This document shows positions 17,483-26,817 of a stretch of 64,000 nucleotides of DNA, one piece after another. Both the position numbers and the translations under genes were made by a program. Every line of letters starts with the position of its first letter. The first letter of the stretch is position 1. Source of the stretch: Rhizobium rhododendri (GTDB taxonomy: Bacteria > Pseudomonadota > Alphaproteobacteria > Rhizobiales > Rhizobiaceae); assembly GCF_007000325.2 (NCBI RefSeq), contig NZ_CP117269.1, forward strand, positions 62,001 through 126,000, written 5' to 3'. The notes under the pieces are model-generated. The model ran no database searches, was not told the DNA's origin, and saw only the letters and a program-made list of their open reading frames with translations.

Positions 17483-20400
17483 GCATTTCCGAGGTCTTTA
17501 TTCGCCGCCGCGTCGGTACGTGCCTGCTGGCGCTCGGCATGATTTTGTTAGGCTCTGTCGCCTATTCGAAACTGCCCGTCGCCTCGCTGCCGCAAGTCGA
17601 TTTTCCGACGATCGAGATATCAGCGACATTGCCGGGGGCTAGCGCCGATACGATGGCAACGTCTGTTGCTACCCCGCTGGAAAACCAGCTCTCGACCGTC
17701 TCCGGCGTGTCGCAGATGACCTCGACGAGTTCGTCCGGCCGCACCAGCATCACCATGCAGTTCGATCTCAACCGCGACCTGACCAGTGCCGCCCAGGACG
17801 TGCAGGCGGCGATCAGCGCCGCCAGCGGCCAGCTGCCGAAGGATCTACCAAGCGCACCGACATTCCACAAAACCAACCCTGCGGAAGTAACCTTCCTGAC
17901 CTTGGCGCTGACATCTGACCGGCTACCGCTGACGGAACTTGATCACTACGCCGAAGACATCATCGCGCAGCAAATATCGCAGATGAGCGGCGTTGGGCTT
18001 GTCGACTATCACGGGCCGCAGCGCCCTTCGATCCGCCTTCGTCTCGATCCGGACAAGCTCGCGTCGCGTGGGCTGACGCTTGAGGACGTTCGCACGATCG
18101 TTGGAACGCAGACCCTGAACGCGCCGAAGGGATCTGTGTCCGGCGACGGTCGCACAACGGTTCTTGACGCCACTGACCAGATTGTCGACGTCCCGGCCTA
18201 TCAATCGATGGTGGTCGCCTACCGCAACGGCGCCCCGATCTATGTCAAGGATCTTGGAACGGTGATCACCGGGCCAGTGGACACGCACCAGGCGGCCTGG
18301 CTGCAGGACCGCCGCTCGGTCATGCTCGACATCCACAAGATGGCCGGGTCCAACATTCTCAGCACGACGCAGGCCATCAAGGACCGGCTTTCGGCGCTTC
18401 AAGCGGCGCTGCCTGCGGGCATCACGCTTTCCGTCGTCGGCGACCGCACCCAGATCATCACCTCCTCCGTCTCCGACGTGCAGATGACCATGCTGATCAC
18501 CATCGGCCTCGTAGTGATGGTCATCTTCGCCTTCCTGCGCAATGTCTGGGCGACCGTCATTCCCGCCGTGACGATTCCGCTGTCACTGGTCGGCACTTTC
18601 GCGGTCATGTACCTGCTGGGCTACAGCCTCGACAACCTGTCGCTGATGGGGCTGACCATCGCCGTCGGCTTCGTCGTCGATGACGCGATCGTCGTGATCG
18701 AAAATATCGTCCGGCATCTGGAGCAGGGAAAGTCCAAGCTGCAGGCGGCGATCGAAGGCGCGAGGGAGGTCAATTTCACCATCATCTCGATGACCATCTC
18801 GCTGATCGCGGTGTTCATTCCGATCCTGCTGATGGGCGGTATCGTTGGCCGGCTTTTCCGGGAGTTCGCCGTCACTGTCAGCGTCGCCATCCTGGTGTCT
18901 GGTCTGGTGTCGCTGACGGTGACGCCGATGCTGTGCGTCTGGCTGATCAGGCACGATCACCAGCAGACGCATGGCAGGCTCTATCTGTGGTCGGAGCGCT
19001 TCTTGGACGCCTGCACGCGGGGATACGGACATTGCCTGGACATCGTGCTCCGCCATCGCCTGCCCACCCTGTTCGTGGCATTCGCAACGCTTGCCGCGAC
19101 GCTCTGGCTGTATACGTCGATGCCCAAGGGCTTTTTGCCGCAGCAGGACACCGGCTACATCCAGGCGCAGGCGCAGGCGGCCACCGACATTTCCTTCGAG
19201 GCGATGTCTAAGAATATGCAGGCACTCGGCAAGATCATCACCGTTGATCCGGCCGTCGAGAACGTTGCCTACTGGATCAATCCGAGCCCGTCGGCCGCCG
19301 TCGGTCAGGTGCAGATCGACCTCAAGCAGTTTGGCACACGAAGCCCGGCCGCCGACGTGATGGCGCGGCTGAAGAAGGCGACCGCCAATCTCGAGGGCCT
19401 AACGATCGGCATGCAGGTGCGTCAGGACATCCAGGTCGGCGGGCGGTCCTCGGCCTCGCAGTATCAGTATACGTTGCAGGACCCGGACGCAGCCGAACTC
19501 GACAAATGGGCGGCGGTCATGGGCAAGACGATGGCCGCCCTGCCGGAATTGCAGGACGTCATCTCCGACAAGCAGACGGCGGCGACCAGCGTGACGCTCG
19601 ACATCGACCGCACCACGGCCTCGCGGCTTGGCGTCGATGCCGAAACCATCGACAACACGCTCTACGACGCCTTCGGCCAGCGGCAGGTTGCCACCCTGTT
19701 TACCCAAGTCAGCCAGTATCACGTCGTCATGGAGGTCGACCCACGCTTTGCCCTGACGACGGAGGCGCTCAGCCATCTCTACGTCCGCTCGTCGACGACC
19801 GACAAGCTCATTCCCTTGAGCATTCTCGGGACATTGAGAAATGGCGTCACGCCCGTATCGGTCAATCACCAGGGATCGATGCCCGCCACGACGCTGTCGT
19901 TCAATTTAAAGCCGGGCTTCGCGCTAAGTGATGCCGTGACGTCCATCCACGCGGCGGAGGTGTCCGTCGGAATGCCCGTTACCGTGATCGGTACGTTCCA
20001 GGGAACGGCGCAGGCTTTCCAGGACTCCATGGCAAGCGAGCCCTATCTGATCTTGGCCGCCGTCATCGCCGTCTATATCGTTCTCGGCGTGCTCTACGAA
20101 AGCGCGATCCACCCGCTCACGATCATATCGACACTGCCGTCCGCCGGTCTCGGCGCGCTGCTTGCCCTAAAATTGTTCGGCCAGGACCTTTCTATCATGG
20201 GCATGATCGGCATCATCCTCCTGATCGGTATCGTCAAGAAGAACGCCATCATGATGATCGACTTCGCGCTGGAAGCCGAGCGGCATCAAGGGATGAGCCC
20301 GGCAGAGGCGATCCGCCAAGCTTGCCTGCTGCGCTTCCGGCCGATCATGATGACTACCCTTGCGGCGCTCCTCGGTGCATTACCACTGGCGATTGGGAAC

Positions 20401-20565
20401 GGTCCGGGCTCGGAACTTCGAGTACCGCTTGGCATCGCCATTGTCGGTGGCCTAATCGTGTCGCAGATACTGACGCTGTTCACAACGCCGGTCATCTACC
20501 TGATGCTGGGAAAGCTGGCGCAAAGAACTAGCAGGGAGCCGTCCAAGGCGGCCATGGCCCACTGA
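17479..20565 (+). CDS. RND multidrug efflux transporter (MdtB/MdtC-like)
   Basis: 1028 residues, full family length; ATG 17479 overlaps the adaptor stop. The N-terminus 'MSISEVFIRRRVGTCLLAL' and 'ASLPQVDFPTIEISATLPGA' are standard for HAE-type RND pumps. Transmembrane helix 4 carries the paired aspartates of the proton relay ('GFVVDDAIVVIEN'), and helix 10 has the essential Lys ('IGIVKKNAIMMIDFA'). The sequence resembles the MdtB/MdtC group, which handles novobiocin, bile salts and, with the adaptor, some metals. Inner membrane; tripartite with an unlinked outer-membrane channel. Confidence 0.96.
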   Translation: MSISEVFIRRRVGTCLLALGMILLGSVAYSKLPVASLPQVDFPTIEISATLPGASADTMATSVATPLENQLSTVSGVSQMTSTSSSGRTSITMQFDLNRDLTSAAQDVQAAISAASGQLPKDLPSAPTFHKTNPAEVTFLTLALTSDRLPLTELDHYAEDIIAQQISQMSGVGLVDYHGPQRPSIRLRLDPDKLASRGLTLEDVRTIVGTQTLNAPKGSVSGDGRTTVLDATDQIVDVPAYQSMVVAYRNGAPIYVKDLGTVITGPVDTHQAAWLQDRRSVMLDIHKMAGSNILSTTQAIKDRLSALQAALPAGITLSVVGDRTQIITSSVSDVQMTMLITIGLVVMVIFAFLRNVWATVIPAVTIPLSLVGTFAVMYLLGYSLDNLSLMGLTIAVGFVVDDAIVVIENIVRHLEQGKSKLQAAIEGAREVNFTIISMTISLIAVFIPILLMGGIVGRLFREFAVTVSVAILVSGLVSLTVTPMLCVWLIRHDHQQTHGRLYLWSERFLDACTRGYGHCLDIVLRHRLPTLFVAFATLAATLWLYTSMPKGFLPQQDTGYIQAQAQAATDISFEAMSKNMQALGKIITVDPAVENVAYWINPSPSAAVGQVQIDLKQFGTRSPAADVMARLKKATANLEGLTIGMQVRQDIQVGGRSSASQYQYTLQDPDAAELDKWAAVMGKTMAALPELQDVISDKQTAATSVTLDIDRTTASRLGVDAETIDNTLYDAFGQRQVATLFTQVSQYHVVMEVDPRFALTTEALSHLYVRSSTTDKLIPLSILGTLRNGVTPVSVNHQGSMPATTLSFNLKPGFALSDAVTSIHAAEVSVGMPVTVIGTFQGTAQAFQDSMASEPYLILAAVIAVYIVLGVLYESAIHPLTIISTLPSAGLGALLALKLFGQDLSIMGMIGIILLIGIVKKNAIMMIDFALEAERHQGMSPAEAIRQACLLRFRPIMMTTLAALLGALPLAIGNGPGSELRVPLGIAIVGGLIVSQILTLFTTPVIYLMLGKLAQRTSREPSKAAMAH

Positions 20566-20734
20566 GGGTCGACGGTCCGCCTACCGCTGCTGCGGCGCGA
20601 TAGAGACGCCATCCTTCGAGCGTCTCTATCGACATTACCAAATGGTATGGCGCGAGCGAGGTGTCTGTAAGCAAACCGCTTCATTGTGCACTGCAGCGTG
20701 GCGCCCTTGCTGCGCGGTTCAACACGAGGCGACG

Positions 20735-21112
20735 ATGAAAAAACTGATGCTGATCCTCTCTATCCTGGTGCCTCCGGCGCTGATGGCGACCTCTCTGCTG
20801 GTACCCGCATTTGCTGCAACACAAAGTGGACTTGGCGATCTCTCGGCCTTCGAATCAATTGCGGCCGATACGCTTCGTCTCGTGAAAGCGGGCGACCTGG
20901 GCGGTGCAAAAAATCGCATCACTGACTTTGAGACAGCCTGGGACGCTACCGAACCAAAACTGTATGCAGCAGACAAGCAACGCTGGGGCGTAATCGACGA
21001 TGCAGCCGACGGCGCGATCTCTTCGCTGCGCAAGGGAAAGCCCGACGTACACAATGTGGAATCTGCGCTATTTAAGCTCATGAATACATTAGGAACCTCC
21101 GCTTCCAAATAG
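20735..21112 (+). CDS. secreted helical protein, 125 aa
   Basis: ATG 20735. Signal peptide with a basic start (MKKLMLIL), long hydrophobic core and 'AFAATQ' cleavage region. The mature part is about 97 residues, predicted helical, with 'IAADTLRLVKAGDLGGAK', 'ITDFETAWDA' and 'SLRKGKPD', a pattern I have seen in uncharacterised periplasmic proteins of rhizobia, with no named function. It follows the RND genes by 170 bases and precedes the third COG4705-type gene by 157 bases on the same strand. Confidence 0.8.
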   Translation: MKKLMLILSILVPPALMATSLLVPAFAATQSGLGDLSAFESIAADTLRLVKAGDLGGAKNRITDFETAWDATEPKLYAADKQRWGVIDDAADGAISSLRKGKPDVHNVESALFKLMNTLGTSASK

Positions 21113-21269
21113 CGGAGAATTCCTTGGAGAGAGGAACGCGTTCACTCATTGCATGGCATGAGGCCCGGCGAACGCGAGGATACGCAAGCCGTTAAGTTCG
21201 TCCGCAACAACGGGCGCCCCGCTCAACAACCGTGATTGACGGGCCTCCGTCCATAATGAAAGCTCACCA

Positions 21270-22037
21270 ATGAATAAGTTAGGCGCGATAAATAAGATCG
21301 CCGAAATTACTGTCTTTTTCTGGGTTGCTAAAATCGTCGCAACCACGCTTGGCGAAACGGCAGGCGATTTCATCTCTCAGACACTGAACCTCGGTTACGT
21401 CGTAGGCCTTTTGATAACAGGGGTGCTGCTAATCGCTATCCTCGTTTTTCAGGTTAGATCAACGGTTTTTCACTCCGGTCTGTTCTGGGCAGCAATCGTC
21501 GCCACGACGACCGCTGGAACCGAGGTTTCAGACATGATGGATAGGACCTTTGGACTGGGGTATGTCGCCGGATCCTGTGTTCTTGTCGTAGGTCTCGGAC
21601 TATCTCTTGCCGTCTGGTACTACCGCAAGGGAAACTTGGCTGTCGTTCCGATCGCGGACCGTGACACCGAGATTATGTTTTGGATTGCTGTGATATTTTC
21701 AAACAGCCTGGGCACAGCGTTTGGCGATGCGCTCGTAGATTTTATTGGCTTGAGCTATATGCAAGGCGCACTGGTTACCTCTGGGGTGATCGCGCTCGTT
21801 CTCATGCTGCATTACTTTACAAAGATGAACGAGGTCTCTCTTTTCTGGGCGGCATTTGTTTTCACGCGGCCTTTCGGCGCAACCTTCGGCGATTTCTTGA
21901 CGAAGCCACTTGAAAAAGGTGGTCTGGAACTGGGCACTTGGCAGGCCTCAGCGGTATCGACAGCATTGCTGATCGTCGTTGCCTGGCTTTCTACCAGGTG
22001 GCGAACAGATAGGGACCCAGCCAGGCAGGGGTCTTGA
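21270..22037 (+). CDS. COG4705-type multipass membrane protein, paralog 3
   Basis: 255 residues from ATG 21270. Fourfold motif series: GETAGD, GTEVSD, GTAFGD, GATFGD. Differs from the other two in the mid-loop ('KGNLAVVPIADRDTEIMFW' instead of 'EGTLSIHS...') and has lower GC in places, so it is probably a more distant or separately acquired copy. Eight hydrophobic helices. Function unknown. Confidence 0.87.
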   Translation: MNKLGAINKIAEITVFFWVAKIVATTLGETAGDFISQTLNLGYVVGLLITGVLLIAILVFQVRSTVFHSGLFWAAIVATTTAGTEVSDMMDRTFGLGYVAGSCVLVVGLGLSLAVWYYRKGNLAVVPIADRDTEIMFWIAVIFSNSLGTAFGDALVDFIGLSYMQGALVTSGVIALVLMLHYFTKMNEVSLFWAAFVFTRPFGATFGDFLTKPLEKGGLELGTWQASAVSTALLIVVAWLSTRWRTDRDPARQGS

Positions 22038-22421
22038 CCTATTCAGCATCGAATTTCGTCGAACGCGTGCAGGAGAGCGGTATCATGCCCACTGAAAGTC
22101 GCACTCGTTCGACATTCATTGGGCCGTCGAGGTGAGTTCAGGCGACTGTCAGCTTGTCCCGACATTACGAAATACACCACGGGCTAAAGGCATTCGCATA
22201 ATTGTGACGGAGTGCCCTGCCTCGGGATAGGTCGACACACCCTGTGAGGGGTAGGAATCACCGAGCATTCTACGAAACTGGACACCTCAGAGAGCCCCGC
22301 AGGTCAGAACGATCAAAATTACAACCCAGTACACGGTAAACCAATCATCGTTCGAGCCAACCATTGGCTGACGTGCGCCGCAACGACGCTGTTTTCGGCG
22401 CATTCATTCAGAGAATTGTTG
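22038..22421. other. intergenic, no gene recognised
   Basis: About 385 bases after the third COG4705-type gene. No convincing frame or IS end. It probably includes the promoter of the GtrA/glycosyltransferase genes. Confidence 0.4.
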
Positions 22422-22895
22422 ATGAATATAAATGTCCAAGATATGGCCGGCTTTAGGATTGATGAACACTCGGGCAGGTCAGTACGCCACTTACTTTGGG
22501 TAACGTTGACAGCCCTAGCGATCGATGTCCTAATCTTCGAGATACTATTCGAGTTTGGTGTTGGTTTCCTGCCTGCGTTGACGATTAGTTTCGTCTGTTC
22601 CTCCGTCTTCAGCTATGTCGTTTGCTCGCAGGCGCCAGCCACTCCGCGGTCTCCAGGAGCCAAGGTCTCGGCAGAAGCCGTGCGCTTCATCGCCATCTGC
22701 CTTCTTGGTTTCTGACTGCGAGGAGGCGTCCTTTCGGATGCGAGTCAATTCCTGCACTGGCCACCGCTAGCATCGATTGTCGCCGGGGCGGGCGCATCGG
22801 CTATCGTGAGCTATCTGGGGGGCGATTTTTTGTTTTTCAAACTTCTTCGGATTCTCTGTCAGCCGATCGCTGGCGGCTGGCCGCCTTCGGCATAG
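22422..22895 (+). pseudogene. GtrA-like membrane protein with in-frame TGA
   Basis: From ATG 22422 the frame has GtrA-like features: a membrane helix 'LLWVTLTALAIDVLIFEI', 'SFVCSSVFSYVV' and then 'AEAVRFIAICLLGF', where TGA 22713-22715 stops it. The same frame continues for 60 codons of equally protein-like sequence ('LHWPPLASIVAGAGASAIV', 'YLGGDFLFFKLLRI') to a TAG at 22893-22895. A single nonsense change therefore broke the gene. GtrA proteins flip polyprenyl-linked sugars. It lies directly before a mannosyltransferase-type gene, also broken. Confidence 0.65.
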
Positions 22896-22903
22896 TCGGC
22901 TAT

Positions 22904-24389
22904 ATGCTGGCCTTGCGGCTGGCCTACCTTGGGCTTTTGAACCTTCTCCCGGAAGAAGCCTATTATTGGAATTTTTCACAGCACGTCGATATTGGCTACC
23001 TCGATCACCCGCCGATGGCCGCATGGACGATCTGGCTCGGCACCAACCTGTTCGGTAACACCGCATTCGGGGTCCGAATCCGAGCCTACCTTTCGTGGAT
23101 CGCAGTAGCCTTCTTCCTCTACCGGTTCACTGCCAACCTGTTCGGCAAATCCACGGCCATCATTTGCATCGTTCTCACTGCCACGCTCCCCGTTTTTTTC
23201 TACACGGGCTTCATAATGACGCCCGACGTGCCTCTGACGGTCGCCTGGGCTGGTGCCGTCTATTTCCTAGAGCGTGCTCTTATCGCCGACAGGCAGCAGG
23301 CCTGGTGGGGCGTCGGAATTTGCGCCGGCCTTGGAATGGTTTCCAAATACACGATCGCGCTTCTTGGTCCCGCAGCGCTGATCTTTCTCGTCCTCGACCC
23401 CCCGGCGCGCCGCTGGCTCAGGAAGCCCGAGCCCTATGTTGCCGCCATCCTCGCCTTGGCACTGTTTTCTCCCGTGATCTACTGGAACGCCATTCATGGG
23501 TGGGCTTCATTTGCGTTTCAGAGCACCCAGCGGCTGGAAGACCCTGCAAAGTTTTCAACGCCGTCTTTGGTGGCAAGCGCTGCACTCTTGCTGACACCGC
23601 TTGGGCTGATCTCCGCGCTAGGCGTCTTCGTATCACGTCGCCGCCGGTCCGTTCTCGCCCCGATCGCCGACGTCCAAGCTCGCAGAAAGCTGCTCTTCAT
23701 CACGGTGTTCACCGCAGCACCTTTGTCCGTCTTCTTGGCATTCAGCTTCGTGCATCAGGTCAAGCTCGACTGGACAGGCCCCGTCTGGTTGGCGATTCTG
23801 CCGGCCATAGCCGCCATGATCTTCCAGTCGGGCCAGCGTTCCAAGTTCGAGGTCGCGATCAACAGGCTGTGTAGGAACGCTGGCGATTTACGCGGTTTTT
23901 CTCCACTACATGGTCGTCGGGCTGCCACTTGTCGGTCATCTCGGGAACATCCGCACGCTTCCCGTCGCTTGGGACGCGTTCGGCCATAAGGTCGGCCTCG
24001 TGCAGCAGGCTGTCGAGAAGGAAACGGGACAAAGCGTGCTGCTTGCAGGAATGGACAAGTACTTCGTCGCCAGCGAGATTGCATTCTACAACCGCCAGGG
24101 TCCCGATGTCATTCAGAAATCGGTGGGTGCCGGTCCGTTTGGAAACGACAGCCTGATGTACGGCTATTGGTACAAGCCTGCCGATATGCAAGGACGGACG
24201 ATCATCTTGTTCGGGGTGAAAAGCGGGGACGTCGAACAACAGGACCTCGGACGCTATTTCGATCGGCTGACGGATATCAGGAGCCAAACCGTCAGGAAGA
24301 ATGGAGCTTCTATCGGCCAGTTCTACTACCGGGTCGGTTACGGATATCGGGATTGCTCTGTGGTGCTGATCTCATGCTCGACCAAGTGA
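22904..24389 (+). pseudogene. ArnT-like GT-83/PMT glycosyltransferase, frameshifted
   Basis: The first part (to about 23870) is a multipass glycosyltransferase with the ArnT/PMT signature 'PEEAYYWNFSQHVDIGYLDHPP', 'IMTPDVPLTVAWAGA' and 'LGMVSKYTIAL'. Near 23868-23885 the reading frame moves by one base: the original frame runs into low-quality sequence to 23989, while the new frame carries on the protein ('TLAIYAVFLHYMVVGLPL', 'WDAFGHKV', 'MDKYFVASEIAFYN', 'FGNDSLMYGYWY') to 24389. Such enzymes transfer sugars such as aminoarabinose from undecaprenyl phosphate to lipid A. Start uncertain; first ATG 22904. A sequencing error is possible. Confidence 0.8.
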
Positions 24390-24631
24390 CACCGTGGCTG
24401 TTAGTTTTCCAATTCAAGTCCTTTGAAATCCGCGCTAACACCTAAAAAAATCTGAATAATATCGATGAAGGAGAAACGGAGTTCAGTTGGCTGTCAGGGT
24501 TGAATGAAAGAACCACCGCTTAAGGTAAACCGTCGGTCTTTGACCTCGGTTTGGGGGAATTCTGTCGCTCAAACGGCTGATGCGGAAAATCGGGCTATTC
24601 GTCTCGCTTCTGCTCGAAGGACATAAATTTT

Positions 24632-25792
24632 ATGAATTCGATTGCCGCTTCTCGCCTCACTAGAGACGATCCAGATCTTTCGATTGCCCAATCGTATCTC
24701 CACAATGCCGGGCCGTCGCTTTCCATTGTTATTCCGACGTTGAACGAGCGCGAGAACATACCCACCCTTGTTGGGCGACTGCGCGACGCGCTCGAAGGCA
24801 TCGATTGGGAGGTCATTTTTGTTGATGACGACTCCGTCGACGATACGATGGAGAGGGTCAGGCAGCTCTCGGTTTCCGATCGACGCATCCGTGGCCTCCG
24901 CCGTGTGGGCAGAAGAGGACTGGCTGGCGCGTGCCTGGAAGGAATTCTTTCCAGCTCCGCTTCCATTGTCGCTGTAATGGACGCCGACCTCCAGCATGAT
25001 GAGAAGCGTCTCACTGAAATGCTTGCCGTGATTCGTCGTGGTGAAGCCGACCTGGTGGTGGCCAGTCGATATATCAGTTCGGATGGAGCGTCGGACGGAC
25101 TCTCCAAAATCCGGCATGCAGGCAGCCGGCTGGCGGTCGGATTGGCCCAGTCGCTTCTCGGAGTTCGCCTGAGCGATCCGATGAGCGGTTTCTTCATGAT
25201 CCGCAGAGAGTTTGTCGAGGAGGTCGCACCGCGCCTTTCTCATCAGGGCTTCAAGATTCTTCTAGATATCGTTGCATCGTCGACGAAGCCGATCAGGATT
25301 GAAGAAGTCTCATATTTATTCAGTCCGCGCCTTTACGGCGAGAGCAAGCTCGATGCTAGCGTTGTCTTCGAATATCTTGGCCTGCTTATCGCCAAGGCCT
25401 CGCGGGATACGGTTTCGGCCCGGTTCCTGGCGTTTTGCATGGTCGGCTCGGCTGGGGTTGCAATCCATCTGAGCATCCTGCGAATACTACTCACGTCCGA
25501 TGTAGCCTTCCCAACGGCGCAGGCCGCGGCGATGCTGACTACCATGACCTTCAACTACACGCTGAACAACTCCTTGACCTACAGGGATCGCCGCCGCCGT
25601 GGTTGGCGCTTTCTGACGGGCCTTGGAATGTTCGCGGCTCTCTGCAGTTTGGGCGTCGTTGCCGGCGTGGGTGTCTCATCCGCTTTCTATCAGAACGAAC
25701 CACGTTGGTGGGCGGCTGGGCTTGCGGGCGCAGCGATTGGCGCGGCTTGGAACTATATGACCAACTCGGCCATCACCTGGCGCAAGATGTAG
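24632..25792 (+). CDS. GT2 polyprenyl-phosphate sugar synthase with C-terminal GtrA domain
   Basis: 386 residues. N-terminal dolichyl-phosphate-mannose-synthase type GT2: 'SIVIPTLNERENIPTLV', 'FVDDDSVDDT', 'VMDADLQHDEKRL' and 'DPMSGFFMIRREF', with 'YGESKLDASVVFEYLGLL' closing the domain. Residues about 260-386 form a four-helix GtrA domain ('RFLAFCMVGSAGVAIHL', 'FNYTLNNSLTYRDRR', 'WNYMTNSAITWR'). The fused layout makes and flips polyprenyl-phosphate sugar. Together with the broken ArnT-like gene it suggests a lipid A or polysaccharide decoration pathway that has been partly lost. Confidence 0.93.
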   Translation: MNSIAASRLTRDDPDLSIAQSYLHNAGPSLSIVIPTLNERENIPTLVGRLRDALEGIDWEVIFVDDDSVDDTMERVRQLSVSDRRIRGLRRVGRRGLAGACLEGILSSSASIVAVMDADLQHDEKRLTEMLAVIRRGEADLVVASRYISSDGASDGLSKIRHAGSRLAVGLAQSLLGVRLSDPMSGFFMIRREFVEEVAPRLSHQGFKILLDIVASSTKPIRIEEVSYLFSPRLYGESKLDASVVFEYLGLLIAKASRDTVSARFLAFCMVGSAGVAIHLSILRILLTSDVAFPTAQAAAMLTTMTFNYTLNNSLTYRDRRRRGWRFLTGLGMFAALCSLGVVAGVGVSSAFYQNEPRWWAAGLAGAAIGAAWNYMTNSAITWRKM

Positions 25793-25854
25793 CGAGCAGG
25801 CCGCCCGTCAATGCCGATAGCCGGACAATCTCGGTTCGGGCGGCAGGAGAACGC

Positions 25855-25956
25855 ATGCTTCGCAGATTGAATGACTGGACGGTGTCGCTGGCAAGCAGGC
25901 CCCCGGCAGAAAATGGTTATGGCGTCATAGCCTTGATAGAAAGCTCGATCTTTCTC
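25855..25956 (+). pseudogene. YqaA/DedA-type membrane protein, 5' fragment
   Basis: ATG 25855, with CAGGAGAA just upstream, starts 'MLRRLNDWTVSLASRPPAE' and 'VIALIESSIFLV', which is the N-terminus of YqaA (DedA/VTT) proteins. Homology stops after about 34 residues, where 'PVPPDxLLIPM' should follow, and gives way to the 3' flank of the opposing SDR gene. Only a remnant. Confidence 0.5.
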
Positions 25957-26019
25957 GTGGGCCGAGGCTTTGGAATCGCGTCGATATTACGTGTCATCGG
26001 ATCGTATCCTCGTTGCCGT

Positions 26020-26781
26020 TCAGCGGACCGTATAGCCGCCGTCGACCGGGAGTGCGTGCCCGATCACGAATGTCGACGCAGGGCTAGACAGCCAGAGAAC
26101 CGCGTCGGCTATTTCCTCGGCCGTACCGAGGCGACCGATCGGAACATCCTTCATCATCACGTCCATCGCTTCCGGCTGCGTCTCGAGCATGGTGGTGACC
26201 ATCGGTGTCGAGATGATCCCGGGGCAGACGGCGTTGATGCGGATGCCCTTCGGCGCGTATTCGAGGCCGGCACTTTTCGTCAGACCGACGACGCCATGCT
26301 TGGAGGCATGGTAGATGCCGCGCTCGGCAATTCCGACGATACCGCCGAGGGAGGAGTTGTTGACGATGGTGCCGCTGCCTTGTTCGCGCATGTGGAGCAG
26401 TTCGTACTTCATGCAGTTCCAGATACCGCGCAGGTTCACGCCCATGACGAATTCGTAGTCGGAAGCTTGGGCCAGCGCCGTCTCCGCCACGGGACTCTGG
26501 ACGCCTGCGTTGTTGAAGGCTGCGTCGAGACCGCCGAAGGTGGCGATCGTCTCGGCAACCATCGCCTCAACCTCTTGCATGTTCGCGACATCGCAGCGGA
26601 TGCCGATGGCGCGGTGGCCTTCCGCAACCAGTTCGGCGGCGGCAGCCCTGACCGCGTCTTCGTTCACATCGGCGAGGGCGACGGCAGCACCCGCGGCAGC
26701 GAACTTCTTCGCTGTGGCCAATCCCATGCCGGATGCAGCGCCCGTGACGAGCGCCACCTTGTTCTGAAAGTCGAATGTCAT
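26020..26781 (-). CDS. SDR-family oxidoreductase (glucose 1-dehydrogenase-like)
   Basis: 253 residues from ATG 26781, preceded by AGGAAAA; an ATG six codons upstream is less well placed. Rossmann motif 'VTGAASGMGLATAKKFA' (TGxxxGxG), 'DVNEDAV' (Asp suggests NAD preference), 'FNNAGVQSP', catalytic Ser in 'VNNSSLGGIVG', Y-x3-K in 'YHASKHG'. The C-terminus ends 'GHALPVDGGYTVR', as in classical SDRs. Its start is 36 bases from the end of the upstream PQQ sugar dehydrogenase on the same strand, suggesting one operon. Confidence 0.95.
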   Translation of the reverse strand: MTFDFQNKVALVTGAASGMGLATAKKFAAAGAAVALADVNEDAVRAAAAELVAEGHRAIGIRCDVANMQEVEAMVAETIATFGGLDAAFNNAGVQSPVAETALAQASDYEFVMGVNLRGIWNCMKYELLHMREQGSGTIVNNSSLGGIVGIAERGIYHASKHGVVGLTKSAGLEYAPKGIRINAVCPGIISTPMVTTMLETQPEAMDVMMKDVPIGRLGTAEEIADAVLWLSSPASTFVIGHALPVDGGYTVR

Positions 26782-26817
26782 TTTTGGTTTTCCTGTCATA
26801 TCGATTTGTTGGTCGGA

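Noticed and set aside
22713..22715. TGA read as selenocysteine or tryptophan
   Set aside because: No SECIS-like hairpin is evident and TGA is used as a normal stop in many intact genes of the window.
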